Assembly (NCBI GenBank): GCA_003327425.1
Contig: QOQW01000006.1
Span: 1 to 64,000 of the forward strand
Direction: 5' to 3'
Origin: Candidatus Ozemibacter sibiricus
GTDB lineage: Bacteria; Muiribacteriota; Ozemobacteria; Ozemobacterales; Ozemobacteraceae
Length of the DNA stretch: 64,000 bases
Below are positions 55,721-63,692 of this stretch, piece by piece (positions within the stretch are counted from its first letter, which is position 1; every line of letters begins with the position of its first letter). A program made the translations under genes and the position numbers. Below the pieces are notes generated by a model. That model saw only the letters and a program-made list of their open reading frames with translations, had not been told where the DNA came from and made no database searches.

Positions 55721-55742
55721 TTCCCGCCACGGTGACAGACGT

Positions 55743-56066
55743 ATGGAGACGAAACCGAACAAGAACCATGAGACCATCGCGCTGTGGCTTGGTGAGACGC
55801 AGGCCGTGGCGGTTGGGCGCTGGCTGATGGTGCTGGGGTTGCTGATGGCTCTGGTGGTGCTGCCGGGCTGTATTGACCTTTCTGGGAAGCAGACCCGGGA
55901 AAACGAAAAGCTTCGCCGTGAACGAGACCGTCTGGAGAATGAATTGCGGCGGGTCCGCTCGAAGTTTGATGAACGCGACCGGCTGATGCAGGAGAAGATG
56001 CGGCTCGAGATGGAGATCGAACAATTCCAGCAGTTCCTGGAACAGGAGGGAGGGCAGACGCCATGA
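55743..56066 (+). CDS. small coiled-coil lipoprotein 1
   Basis: Encodes 107 residues. A hydrophobic stretch ends in the lipobox VLPGC (Cys43), after which the mature protein of 65 residues is a single charged coiled coil (RENEKLRRERDRLENELRRV). The 42-residue leader is long for a lipoprotein signal, so translation may start further downstream, for example at Met29. Only weak ribosome-binding sites are seen. It follows phosphofructokinase by 22 bases and overlaps the next lipoprotein gene (ATGA). Its layout suggests a periplasmic rod or spacer, but no family is recognised. Confidence 0.7.
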   Translation: METKPNKNHETIALWLGETQAVAVGRWLMVLGLLMALVVLPGCIDLSGKQTRENEKLRRERDRLENELRRVRSKFDERDRLMQEKMRLEMEIEQFQQFLEQEGGQTP

Positions 56067-56455
56067 AGAAGCGGCCATGCGTTGATGGGTTGCCTCGGTC
56101 GCCAGGACAGGTTGGTCGAGTCGCTGCTGACCCCCGGGTGACGGCAACCTCGGCCGAGGCAGGTTTCCACCTATCGAGGGTGAGCCTGGTCTTGCTGGTG
56201 GGGCTGCTTTGCCCTTGGCTGACGGGGTGCGAGATCGCCTGGACCGCTGACCTGCTCGAAGAAAAGGCGAAACTGGAACAGGATATCGCCATGCTGAAAC
56301 GCAAACTCGAAGAGATTGCCGGGCTGGACGAGGAGATCAACGCCTTGCGAGCGCGGATCGAGTCCTACCAGAAGAAGCTTGAGGGGATGCGGCAGGCGAA
56401 CCCGGAAGCCTGGCGTCGCCTGCAGAATCGCTTGAGTGGGCAGGCTGCCCCCTGA
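56063..56455 (+). CDS. small coiled-coil lipoprotein 2
   Basis: Encodes 130 residues. The lipobox WLTGC gives a mature N-terminal Cys near residue 57, followed by a coiled coil of about 60 residues (EEKAKLEQDIAMLKRKLEEI). The annotated leader is too long for a normal signal; a GTG inside the hydrophobic run start (just after LSR) is an alternative. It is the same kind of protein as the preceding gene and overlaps it by 4 bases, so the two probably form a pair, perhaps a hetero-coiled coil. No family recognised. Confidence 0.7.
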   Translation: MKKRPCVDGLPRSPGQVGRVAADPRVTATSAEAGFHLSRVSLVLLVGLLCPWLTGCEIAWTADLLEEKAKLEQDIAMLKRKLEEIAGLDEEINALRARIESYQKKLEGMRQANPEAWRRLQNRLSGQAAP

Positions 56456-56458
56456 ACC

Positions 56459-56871
56459 ATGTCATCGTTCTGGTTGCCAGACGAATCTTCTCGCCCTGCC
56501 GGGTATCATCGCTTCTGGCCAGTGTTTCGGAAAACCTGGGTGGGCGGATTCCTGTTCATGTTGGTGATGTTCGTCATCCAGTGCTTTGGCACGGCGGGTG
56601 AGGGCAGGATCGTGCAGAAAGAAGTCGACCATCGTCTCAGAAGCGGGCTATCCCACTATTTTCTCCTGGACTCCGGGCAGCGCCTGCGGGTTCCGCCGGA
56701 GGTCTACGACCTGGGGCAACCGCAGCAGATGGTTCGAAAACGGCGATTCTCCGCCTCCTATCAGGTCAATGGAGTCTGGTACAGCGCCTGGGGGGGTATC
56801 TGCCGGCAATGTTCATCATCCCTACCATCGTGGCCGTTGGATTTGCCCTGTTCGGAATGAAGCCTGAATGA
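56459..56871 (+). CDS. small two-helix membrane protein, frame broken at a G run
   Basis: In the starting frame the product has 133 residues. It has a membrane helix at about 28-44, then a soluble beta-rich part resembling DUF3592-type domains, then a Cys/Ser-rich tail that looks out of frame (stop at 56860). If the G7 run at 56770-56776 had one G more, the frame would continue as AWGG-YLPAMFIIPTIVAVGFAL and end at 56871, giving a second membrane helix and a sensible end. So this is a one-base indel, by mutation or sequencing error, or slippage at the G run. Its start lies 3 bases after lipoprotein 2. Confidence 0.6.
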
Positions 56872-56953
56872 AAGAGTTGACACCCCGTGGTCGATGGTGG
56901 CGTGCGAAAGAACGTGCCAGTGACAGGAACGCAACGGGCCCTGTATTCAGCAT

Positions 56954-56972
56954 CGACAGAAACCTTCTGTCG
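56954..56972. terminator. hairpin after the lipoprotein gene group
   Basis: CGACAGA-AACCT-TCTGTCG, seven perfect pairs, about 80 bases after the frameshifted gene and between convergent units. No T-run follows on the plus strand. The rest of 56872-57087 holds only an unsupported 62-codon frame. Confidence 0.35.
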
Positions 56973-57087
56973 AACCTCAGCTGAAGAAATACTGGGGACG
57001 ATCGCCTCGGGCTTTCCCTTTCCCGTAGAGATCGCGCAGCGGAACGCCTGGTGGCAGGAAATCGTCATTTTCTAAGCCTGTTTGCAG

Positions 57088-58230
57088 CTATTGGTAGGCG
57101 GCCAGTTTGGCGATGGTGTTCTGGAGGGCCTGGCGCAGGGTGGGGTCGGTTTCGCGCTGGAGGGCGGCGGTCAGGGTGGGCAGGCTGCTGCTCGCGGTCT
57201 CACCCATCAGGCCGAGGGCGTGGATGGCCGCTTCGCGGGCGGGGGCTTCCCCTTCCTGGATGAGGCGCTCGAGCGAGGTCAGGGCTTCCCCGCCGATCTG
57301 GGCCAGGATATCGGCGGCCACCCAGCGCACGGTGGCGTTCGGGTTGGTCAAAATGGTCACCAGGTTGGGCACGGCGGCTGGCCCGATCTGGGCCAGGGCT
57401 TTGGCGGCCAGCCAGCAGACGCTGGGACTTTCGGTGCAGAGGGCTGCGGACAGGGCGGGAACCGCTGGGGCGCCGATCTTGACCAGGGTGGCAGCAGCCC
57501 AGCATTGATGTCCGGCGTCGGAACTGCGCAAGGCCTTCATCAGCTCAGGGATGGCGTCAGGGCCGAAGCGAGTGACCGCCTCCCCACCTTCCTCGGGTCG
57601 GGGGTGGCCACGCTTGATTTCGGCGATGAGGGTCGGCAGCACATGGGGGCCGATGCCTTCCAGAATATCCATGGCGGTGTACTGCAAATCGCGGTCAGGC
57701 TGGTCGAGGAGTTTCATCACCTGAGAGACCGCCGGTTGCCCGATGCGGATCAGCACCTCGGCGGCGGCACGTCGCAGCGGCTCCTGCGACAGGGCGGCGA
57801 TCAGCGGTTCGATGGCGGCTTCCCCCAGGTCCTCCAGGGTAAGGGCGAGAAACCGCCGAATGAACGGGTCCCGATCGGCGAGCAGGCGGATCATTCGGGG
57901 CAGCCCGGTGATCCCCAGGCGAGAAAAAGTGGTGACGATCGTTCGTTTCAACAGGTCGTCGCCGCTGGTCAGCTTCTTTTCCAGGTCTTCGAGCAGGGTG
58001 GGGGTGGCGATGCGCAGGCGCCCCGCCACGATCGCCGCAGCGCGGCAGACCATGGGTTCCGGATCGCGGACCGACATCTCCAGCAGGGGGGTGATGTCCC
58101 GGCCGTGCGCCAGCCAGGTCGGCAGCTCCAGGATCGCCATTTCGCGCAATCCAGGCAGCGGTGAGAACAGAGCCTTGAGAAAGGCTTCCCAGGCGTCTTC
58201 AGAAGGGGCTCGGCCGATGGTGTCAGTCAT
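57088..58230 (-). CDS. HEAT-repeat protein
   Basis: Encodes 380 residues, almost wholly HEAT/PBS-lyase repeats of about 30-37 residues. Examples are PAVSQVMKLLDQPDRDLQYTAMDILEGIG units and repeated IGxxAVPxL motifs (IGAPAVPALSAAL, IGPAAVPNLVTIL). There is no signal, membrane helix or TPR part, in contrast to the two HEAT-TPR fusions elsewhere in the window. A TACAAT -10 hexamer lies at 58254-58259, 23 bases before the ATG, and no ribosome-binding site is visible. A protein-protein scaffold is likely; its partner is unknown. Confidence 0.82.
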   Translation of the reverse strand: MTDTIGRAPSEDAWEAFLKALFSPLPGLREMAILELPTWLAHGRDITPLLEMSVRDPEPMVCRAAAIVAGRLRIATPTLLEDLEKKLTSGDDLLKRTIVTTFSRLGITGLPRMIRLLADRDPFIRRFLALTLEDLGEAAIEPLIAALSQEPLRRAAAEVLIRIGQPAVSQVMKLLDQPDRDLQYTAMDILEGIGPHVLPTLIAEIKRGHPRPEEGGEAVTRFGPDAIPELMKALRSSDAGHQCWAAATLVKIGAPAVPALSAALCTESPSVCWLAAKALAQIGPAAVPNLVTILTNPNATVRWVAADILAQIGGEALTSLERLIQEGEAPAREAAIHALGLMGETASSSLPTLTAALQRETDPTLRQALQNTIAKLAAYQ

Positions 58231-58346
58231 GGCATTCGGTGACGGTGGGAACCATTGTACCCCGGTCTGACCAGAAAGGCCAGTCGGACGATGGGCGGGC
58301 GAGCTGCGGGCTGGCGGCGGGCTGGCGAGGGGGGCGGCCAGACGTG

Positions 58347-59264
58347 TCAGGGGCGGCCGCGCATCCCGGCCGCGGTGGCCACGTGGGTCAGAAACCCTCG
58401 CCAGGCCTCGATGTAGGCCGGGAGCTCCCAGACCGGGTCGTTGTGGCCGACGCCGTCCAGCCAGAGGTGGTGCTTGGACGAGGTCGGGGCCGCGGCCAGC
58501 AAGGCCTCTCCGTCGGCGAAGGGAATGACCTCGTCGTCGCGCGAATGGATGACCAGCAATGGGCCGTGATAGCCCGACAGAATGCCGGTGGAGGGCAGAT
58601 CGCGCGACAACACCAGGGGGCCGATGAGGGGAAAGCGTCGTCCGGCCCGCCAGCTCAACGAGCGAAACCCCGACTCGAGTACCAGGCCGGCGATCCGGTC
58701 GAGGCGGGGCGCGGCCAGAGCGGTAGCAATGCCGGTTCCCAGGGATTCCCCGAAGAGGATCACGCGCTCGGGCTCGACGCCCCGCTGCGTGTGCAGCCAA
58801 CGCAGGGCGGCTTCGCCGTCCTCGACCGCCCCCGCCACGGTGGGGCGGCCCTGGCTGGCGCCGAAGCCGCGATAGTCATAGATGAACACATCGAGGGGAA
58901 GCGTCGCTACCAGCGCAGCGATGCGGGGAAACCGCATCCCGAGGTGGCCGGCATTGCCATGCGAATAGAGCAGCACATGACGGGCCACCGGGGCGTCATT
59001 CGAGCGAACGCCGGCCCCAGGACCGGTGGAGCTGGCAATGCTGACATAGACCCCGTGCAGGAGGGATCCGTCGGCGGTCGGGAACATCACATCCTGCCAG
59101 ATCTGCCCATGAACAGGCGGTAGCGGGGGCGGCCCCGGCAGACGGATGGGAAAGAAGATGACTCGGTTCTGTCCAAGGTACAAGAGAGCCGCCAGAACCA
59201 CCACCACGGCAACGAGGCTGCGAAGAACCAGCCATGCTTTCATCCAGAGCGCGGGTTGGCCCAT
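58347..59264 (-). CDS. membrane-anchored alpha/beta hydrolase (BEM46/ABHD-like)
   Basis: Encodes 305 residues. An N-terminal hydrophobic anchor lies at about 12-30. The oxyanion stretch HVLLYSHGNAGHLGMR is followed by IYDYRGFGASQG, the nucleophile elbow GESLG, an acid in HSRDDEVIPF and the catalytic His in GVGHNDP, so the serine hydrolase triad is complete. This matches BEM46-type hydrolases with unknown substrates, probably esters or peptides at the membrane. An ATG seven codons later is an alternative start. A GGAGGG lies 12 bases before the first ATG. Confidence 0.9.
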   Translation of the reverse strand: MGQPALWMKAWLVLRSLVAVVVVLAALLYLGQNRVIFFPIRLPGPPPLPPVHGQIWQDVMFPTADGSLLHGVYVSIASSTGPGAGVRSNDAPVARHVLLYSHGNAGHLGMRFPRIAALVATLPLDVFIYDYRGFGASQGRPTVAGAVEDGEAALRWLHTQRGVEPERVILFGESLGTGIATALAAPRLDRIAGLVLESGFRSLSWRAGRRFPLIGPLVLSRDLPSTGILSGYHGPLLVIHSRDDEVIPFADGEALLAAAPTSSKHHLWLDGVGHNDPVWELPAYIEAWRGFLTHVATAAGMRGRP

Positions 59265-59321
59265 GCTGCGGTTGGACCCTCCGTAGGGAAGCGGTTCAGT
59301 CTCAGGCTCCCAGGCTGCCCT

Positions 59322-59349
59322 ATTTTAGCATCTTCTCACGTTCGGTCCA
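59322..59349 (-). promoter_or_regulatory. promoter of the alpha/beta hydrolase gene
   Basis: TGGACC (59344-59349) and TAAAAT (59322-59327), spacer 16, minus strand. The leader is about 50 bases. Confidence 0.52.
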
Positions 59350-59715
59350 GCCCTGGCCGAAACAGGCCCAGAGCCATCCAGGCTGGCCCTCTGTCGGCCT
59401 GGACGCCGCGGCCTTGTCACCGACCGAGCGGGGGCGATCGGCCAGGTGACCGCGTCGCGATCGACCGGCCGTGACCAGAGAGCCAGAAACGGGTTGCGGC
59501 AAACGGCATCGCTGGCAGCGAGGCCGTCGGCCGCGGGGGCGGCCCGGCGTGTGGGTGGTGCTGGCCGGACGAGCGAAGGGGCCGAGCGTTCTGCCGGGGC
59601 CGTCGAACTCGAAGGGTTGGGCTGATAGGGGGGGAGCGGCCTGCCCCGGACAACCCCAGAACCAGCGGCGATGAACTGGCCCACTCGCCTCCCCGGCGGG
59701 CAACGCGGGGCGATC
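59350..59715. other. gap without recognisable gene
   Basis: GC-rich sequence between the hydrolase promoter and the end of the sensor gene. Frames on both strands are Arg/Pro/Gly-rich and lack ribosome-binding sites. An 18-base word at 59458-59475 also occurs at 49843-49860. Confidence 0.5.
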
Positions 59716-60834
59716 TCAGGCCCGTGGCCGGCCCAGCAGGCAGATCAGCGAAGTCAGGTTCCCCCGGCCATCTTTGACCGGGATGAAGGTGAGGTGCATC
59801 TCGTAGGCATAGTTCTCGCCGATGGCGTCGAGGCTTTCGTTCACCGGCCAGATCTGGGTTTTGACCGCCTGGGCGATCCGGTTCTTCAGCTCGATCGGGA
59901 GCGGCGTCTGCGCCAGGGGCAGCTCGTAGACGTCGTCCCAGGCCAGCTGGAAGAATTCCAGGCAGGGGTTGTTGGCGAAGGCCACCTGCATTTCGGCGTT
60001 CAGCAGGAGCAGAGGGGCTTCGAGATGGTTGGCCAGGGCGGCGAACCGGTTCTTCTCATGCAGGATCTTTTCGACCTTGAGGCGATCGCGGGTGGCGATG
60101 TGCTGCACCATGTGAGCGAGGGCTTCGAACACCTGACCGAGATCGTCGTCGGAATCGGTGCGAACGGTGATGCCGTAATCGCCGTCCCGTATGGCATGGA
60201 TGAGATCGCGCAGCCGCCGGATCGGCAAACGGATCTGCTGCGTGAAGAAGAACGAGAGCCCGATGGTGCCGGCCACGGTCAGAATGCCCAGGATGCCCAT
60301 GCGGGTCTGCAGAGCCTTGGTCACGCGGGCGATCTGGCCCTGGTCGGCGGCCAGGATCTTGAGATCCTGCCGTTCCAGGGCGCGCAGGGCGGCGGCGATC
60401 TCCTCCTGGGAGTCGAAGAGGTCGAAGAGCAGCGCCGGGTCGCTGGCAGGCCCGGCGGCGGTGGCCGAGGCCAGGGTCTGCTGGTAGAGATCGAGGTGGG
60501 CGAGCAGAATGCTCTGACTGGCCACCAGCCGGGGGTCGGTGGTTTCCCCTCGGCGGACATGCTGGCGCAGGCGGTCGATCTCCCGGATGGCCTCGGCCAG
60601 GCGCTGCGGACGGCCCTGGTGGAGGGCTGCCATGACGTGGGCGCGGATCTCGGCGAAGATCTCCCGGCCTTCGGCGGCGAAATTGGCCAATTTCAGGTCG
60701 GCCGCCAGCGAGGAGCGGATCTCTTCGTTGAGGGCATGCAGGTGATACACGGCGAACAAGCCGAAGAAAAAGACCAGGAAGACCGTGAACACACCGGCCA
60801 GTTGGAAGCGTCGGGTCATCGACAGGCGGATCAT
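59716..60834 (-). CDS. HAMP-PAS membrane sensor without output domain
   Basis: Encodes 372 residues. A first membrane helix (about 11-30), an extracytoplasmic helical sensor region of about 145 residues (ELIRSSL to VTKAL), a second membrane helix (about 179-197), then a HAMP domain (IRLPIRRLRDLIHAIRDGDY) and a PAS-type domain (LEAPLLLLNAEMQVAFANNP) up to the end. No histidine kinase, GGDEF, EAL or methyl-accepting domain follows. It overlaps trkA by 4 bases (ATGA) and should be made together with the potassium transporter, so it may sense envelope or osmotic state and act on TrkA directly. That role is inference. Confidence 0.85.
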   Translation of the reverse strand: MIRLSMTRRFQLAGVFTVFLVFFFGLFAVYHLHALNEEIRSSLAADLKLANFAAEGREIFAEIRAHVMAALHQGRPQRLAEAIREIDRLRQHVRRGETTDPRLVASQSILLAHLDLYQQTLASATAAGPASDPALLFDLFDSQEEIAAALRALERQDLKILAADQGQIARVTKALQTRMGILGILTVAGTIGLSFFFTQQIRLPIRRLRDLIHAIRDGDYGITVRTDSDDDLGQVFEALAHMVQHIATRDRLKVEKILHEKNRFAALANHLEAPLLLLNAEMQVAFANNPCLEFFQLAWDDVYELPLAQTPLPIELKNRIAQAVKTQIWPVNESLDAIGENYAYEMHLTFIPVKDGRGNLTSLICLLGRPRA

Positions 60835-61535
60835 TCCTGCACCTCGCGCGCCATCGGTTCGGTCAGAGCGCGCAACCGCTCGTCCTGTCCGACCACCACC
60901 AGGATGTCGTCGCGGGTGATCTCCTGGTCAGGAGAGGGCAGATCGTTCAGTTCGATCTTGATCACGTTCTCGCCGCGCTCGTTGATGGCCGGCAGCTTGC
61001 GCTTGATGGCGATGACATTGACGCCCGCTTTGGCGCGCAGATTCAGGTCTTTGAGGGTGCGACCGAGAAATTCCTTGGGGGGAACCACTTCGATCAGCGA
61101 ATGGCCAGAGCTGAGCGTGATGCTCTCGAGGATGTGCGGGGCGATCAGCCGGGAGGCCATCTGTTCTCCCATCTGTTCTTCGAGCGAGAAGACCTCGGTG
61201 GCGCCGACCTCCATCAGGATCTGGGCCTGGGTACGACTCATGGCTCGCGACAGGATGCGGGGAACCCCGAGGCGGCGCAGCAGGGCGGTGGCCATGATGG
61301 AGGTCTCGACATTCTCGCCGATGGCGACGATCGCGACGTCCATGTCCTGAATCCCCAGGTTGCGCAAGGCGATCTCGTCGGTGCAGTCGGCGATGGCCAC
61401 GTGCGAGACGTGATCCTTGAGGCGGTCGATGGCGGCCTCGTTGCGGTCGAGGGCCATCACCTCCCCCCCGCGCGCGAACAGGGAGATGGCGAGCTTGGCG
61501 CCGAAACGCCCCACTCCGATGACGACGAACTGCAT
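60831..61535 (-). CDS. trkA: TrkA/KtrA potassium-channel regulatory subunit
   Basis: Encodes 234 residues, the cytoplasmic gating ring subunit. The RCK-N Rossmann domain starts VVIGVGRFGAKLA with the nucleotide-binding GxGxxG, then DRNEAAIDRL and VAIVAIGENVETSIMATALLRRLG. The RCK-C domain covers about 140-230 (IEVVPPKEFLGRTLKDLNLRAKAGVNVIAIKR). This is the single-module KtrA form rather than the double-length TrkA of E. coli. RCK-C domains of such proteins bind c-di-AMP in several bacteria, which fits the riboswitch of this operon. AGGAGG precedes the ATG. Confidence 0.95.
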   Translation of the reverse strand: MQFVVIGVGRFGAKLAISLFARGGEVMALDRNEAAIDRLKDHVSHVAIADCTDEIALRNLGIQDMDVAIVAIGENVETSIMATALLRRLGVPRILSRAMSRTQAQILMEVGATEVFSLEEQMGEQMASRLIAPHILESITLSSGHSLIEVVPPKEFLGRTLKDLNLRAKAGVNVIAIKRKLPAINERGENVIKIELNDLPSPDQEITRDDILVVVGQDERLRALTEPMAREVQE

Positions 61536-61556
61536 GGCGTGCCTCCTGGAAGGACC

Positions 61557-63272
61557 TTACCCGACCATCAACCGGGTGGGGGGATAGCGGACATGACCGG
61601 CGATGGGCGCGGATCGGATCGACAGGGCCCAGGTCAGGGGCCCGATCCGACCGATGAACATCAGCAGAATGAGAACGAGTTTGCCGAGGGGCGACAGGGC
61701 GGCGGTGATGCCGGTGGAGAGCCCTACGGTGCCGAAGGCGGAGACGGTTTCGAACAGAAGAGGCAGGAGGGGCTGGGGCTCGGTGACGGTCAGCACGAAG
61801 GTGCAGCCGGCGATCAGGCTGGCGGCCAGGGCGGTGATGAGGAAGGCCCGGACCACGGTGACCGGCGGAATGGCGCGCTCCCGCACCACGACCTGCGAGT
61901 CGCCGCGCATCTCGGCATCGAGGGCCAGCAGCATGGTGCCGAGGGTGGTGGTCTTGATGCCGCCCCCGGTCGAGCCGGGGCAGGCCCCCACGAACATCAG
62001 CAGGATGGTGAAAAACTGGGCGCCAGCCGACAGCCGAGCGTAGTCGATGGTGTTGAAGCCGGCGGTCCGGGCGGTGGCGGAGGCGAAGAAGGCGGTCAGC
62101 AGGCGCTCCGGCCAGGACAGGTCGCGCATGACCGGGCCCGGCAGTTCGAGCAGAAGCAGCATCAGCGTGCCGCCTCCCAGCAGAAGGCCGGTCATGCCCA
62201 GCGCCATCAAGGAGTGCACGTCGTGGGCCAGCCGACGGTCGCCGCGCAGGAAGCCGTTGATCGCGCTCAGCACCGAGAAGCCGAGGCCGCCCGTGATGAG
62301 CAGGCCAAGGATGGCGGCGTTGATGACCGGGTCGCTGCGGAAGCCCATCAGGTTGTCGGAGAACAGGGCGAAGCCGGCATTGCAGAATGCCGAGATGGCA
62401 TGGAAGACGCCCAGATAGAGGGCCTGCCCGGCGCTGCATTCCAGCACCATGGCGAAACGCGCGGCCAGCACCAGCGCTCCGACCCCCTCGATCACCAGGG
62501 TCCATTTCAGGATGTCGCGCAGGGTCTGGCGCAACGCGGCGTGATCGGAGGCGTCGAGGACGGTCTGCAACACGGAGCGTTCGGACATGCCCAGGCGCTT
62601 GCCGACGAGAAACGCGGCGCCGGTCGACAGCGTCATGATGCCCAGCCCGCCGACCTGGATCAGACCGAGAATGACCAGTTGACCGAACAGGGAAAAATAG
62701 GTCGGCGTGTCGACCACGATCAGACCAGTGACGCAGGCGGCCGAGGTGGCGGTGAAGATCGCCGTCAGGAAGGAGGGCGCGTGGCCGGGGTCGACCGAGA
62801 CCGGCAGGAGCAACAGGAACGTGCCGATCAGGATGAGGCCCAGGAAACTGCTGGCGATCAGGCGGGCGGGGCGCTCGGAGATGGTCTGGGCGAAGTTCGG
62901 CAGGGTGCTCGCGGCCAGATACCGATGGAAATAATGGGTGAGCTGCCGCACGCAGAGAACATGGGCGGGATGGACGCCCCCAAAGGTCAGCACCAGCAGC
63001 GGCACAAAAAAGACCAGATCGATGGCGGCCCTGACCAGAAACGCCAGCAGCCCGGGGGCGATGGCCATCGCCGTGAGCAGGTGCAGGGCATAGAGCGGGT
63101 AGATGGGAATCGCGGTCAGGTCTTTGAAGCGCTGATAGACGGCATGGCCTTGGCAGGTGGGATCAAGGATCAGGAATGCCACCTCCAGCAAGGCGAACAG
63201 GTTCATCGTCCGTCGGCAGGCGGTGTGCAGGCGGTGGACGGACCAGAGAGAACCAGCGGCGTGATCGGTCAT
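61557..63272 (-). CDS. trkH: TrkH/KtrB potassium uptake channel subunit
   Basis: Encodes 571 residues. Four pore loops of the potassium transporter superfamily are seen in order: TATSAACVTGL, AISAFCNAGF, SATARTAGFNT and SAFGTVGLSTG. An N-terminal region of about 130 residues with three extra hydrophobic segments precedes the core, longer than KtrB. GGGAAG lies before the ATG at 63272; a further ATG at 63374 in frame lies on a segment without a ribosome-binding site. It is the first gene of the operon (trkH, trkA, sensor) and carries a leader of about 285 bases with a c-di-AMP riboswitch. Confidence 0.94.
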   Translation of the reverse strand: MTDHAAGSLWSVHRLHTACRRTMNLFALLEVAFLILDPTCQGHAVYQRFKDLTAIPIYPLYALHLLTAMAIAPGLLAFLVRAAIDLVFFVPLLVLTFGGVHPAHVLCVRQLTHYFHRYLAASTLPNFAQTISERPARLIASSFLGLILIGTFLLLLPVSVDPGHAPSFLTAIFTATSAACVTGLIVVDTPTYFSLFGQLVILGLIQVGGLGIMTLSTGAAFLVGKRLGMSERSVLQTVLDASDHAALRQTLRDILKWTLVIEGVGALVLAARFAMVLECSAGQALYLGVFHAISAFCNAGFALFSDNLMGFRSDPVINAAILGLLITGGLGFSVLSAINGFLRGDRRLAHDVHSLMALGMTGLLLGGGTLMLLLLELPGPVMRDLSWPERLLTAFFASATARTAGFNTIDYARLSAGAQFFTILLMFVGACPGSTGGGIKTTTLGTMLLALDAEMRGDSQVVVRERAIPPVTVVRAFLITALAASLIAGCTFVLTVTEPQPLLPLLFETVSAFGTVGLSTGITAALSPLGKLVLILLMFIGRIGPLTWALSIRSAPIAGHVRYPPTRLMVG

Positions 63273-63406
63273 GGCGATCTTCCCGGGCGGACAGGCGCCT
63301 CCGGCGCTGGGCGGCCCATCAGAGCGCGCCTGGCTGGCCGACCAGGTCAGCCGAAAGAACCGATCGACGGGCATACCCGATCACGGGCAGTCCCATGCAG
63401 CGTGTC

Positions 63407-63430
63407 AGACCTCCGGGGAACCGGGGGTCT
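63407..63430 (-). promoter_or_regulatory. hairpin after the c-di-AMP aptamer, candidate expression platform
   Basis: AGACCCCCGG (minus strand) pairs with CCGGAGGTCT across a 4-base loop, ten pairs including one G-T. It follows the aptamer by about 10 bases. No T-run follows, so it is either an atypical terminator or part of a translational or Rho-dependent switch. Confidence 0.5.
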
Positions 63431-63439
63431 CCTCCTTCT

Positions 63440-63554
63440 GTCGCCTACGAGGTTAGCTGGCGGGTTGGGCGCTGAAGGTCGCCCTTCCAGGCGGGCTGGA
63501 ATTCACCCCAGGACGTGGGTCCCCCGTTTCCGATCTGCTCGGAACTCGGCGTGG
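63440..63554 (-). promoter_or_regulatory. c-di-AMP riboswitch (ydaO/yuaA class) in the trkH leader
   Basis: Read on the minus strand. The conserved segments of the ydaO class all appear in the right order: CGGGGGACCCA, TGGGGTGAAT and, near the 3' end, AACCCG, CAGCTAACCTCGTA. The closing stem P1 forms from CGCC near 63548-63551 and GGCG at 63442-63445. The class binds c-di-AMP and normally turns expression off when the signal is high, commonly ahead of potassium transporters and cell-wall genes. The promoter start site lies only a few bases before the aptamer. Confidence 0.95.
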
Positions 63555-63564
63555 CATGGCCCCA

Positions 63565-63593
63565 TATATACGCTCCCCCGCGGGATTTGTCAA
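63565..63593 (-). promoter_or_regulatory. promoter of the trkH-trkA-sensor operon
   Basis: TTGACA (63588-63593) and TATATA (63565-63570), spacer 17, minus strand: the best promoter match in the window. Transcription would start near 63558, just ahead of the riboswitch. Confidence 0.8.
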
Positions 63594-63692
63594 CTACCGG
63601 ACTGCCCTCTGCCACCAGTCTGGAGGGGGCTGGATGTCTCGGGGCGGCGACGCGGCCATCTGCCCACATCTTGTCGTGACACGGCCGATCGG

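Noticed and set aside
56887-57075. 62-codon plus-strand frame after the frameshifted membrane protein
   Set aside because: No ribosome-binding site or family match; a hairpin lies within it. It may be the remnant of a gene, but nothing supports that.
49843-59475. 18-base word shared by 49843-49860 and 59458-59475
   Set aside because: A short GC-rich palindromic match with no extension and no third copy seen; chance is an adequate explanation.
59320-59703. 127-codon Pro/Arg-rich minus-strand frame in the gap before the sensor gene
   Set aside because: No start signal, biased composition, and it covers the promoter of the hydrolase gene.
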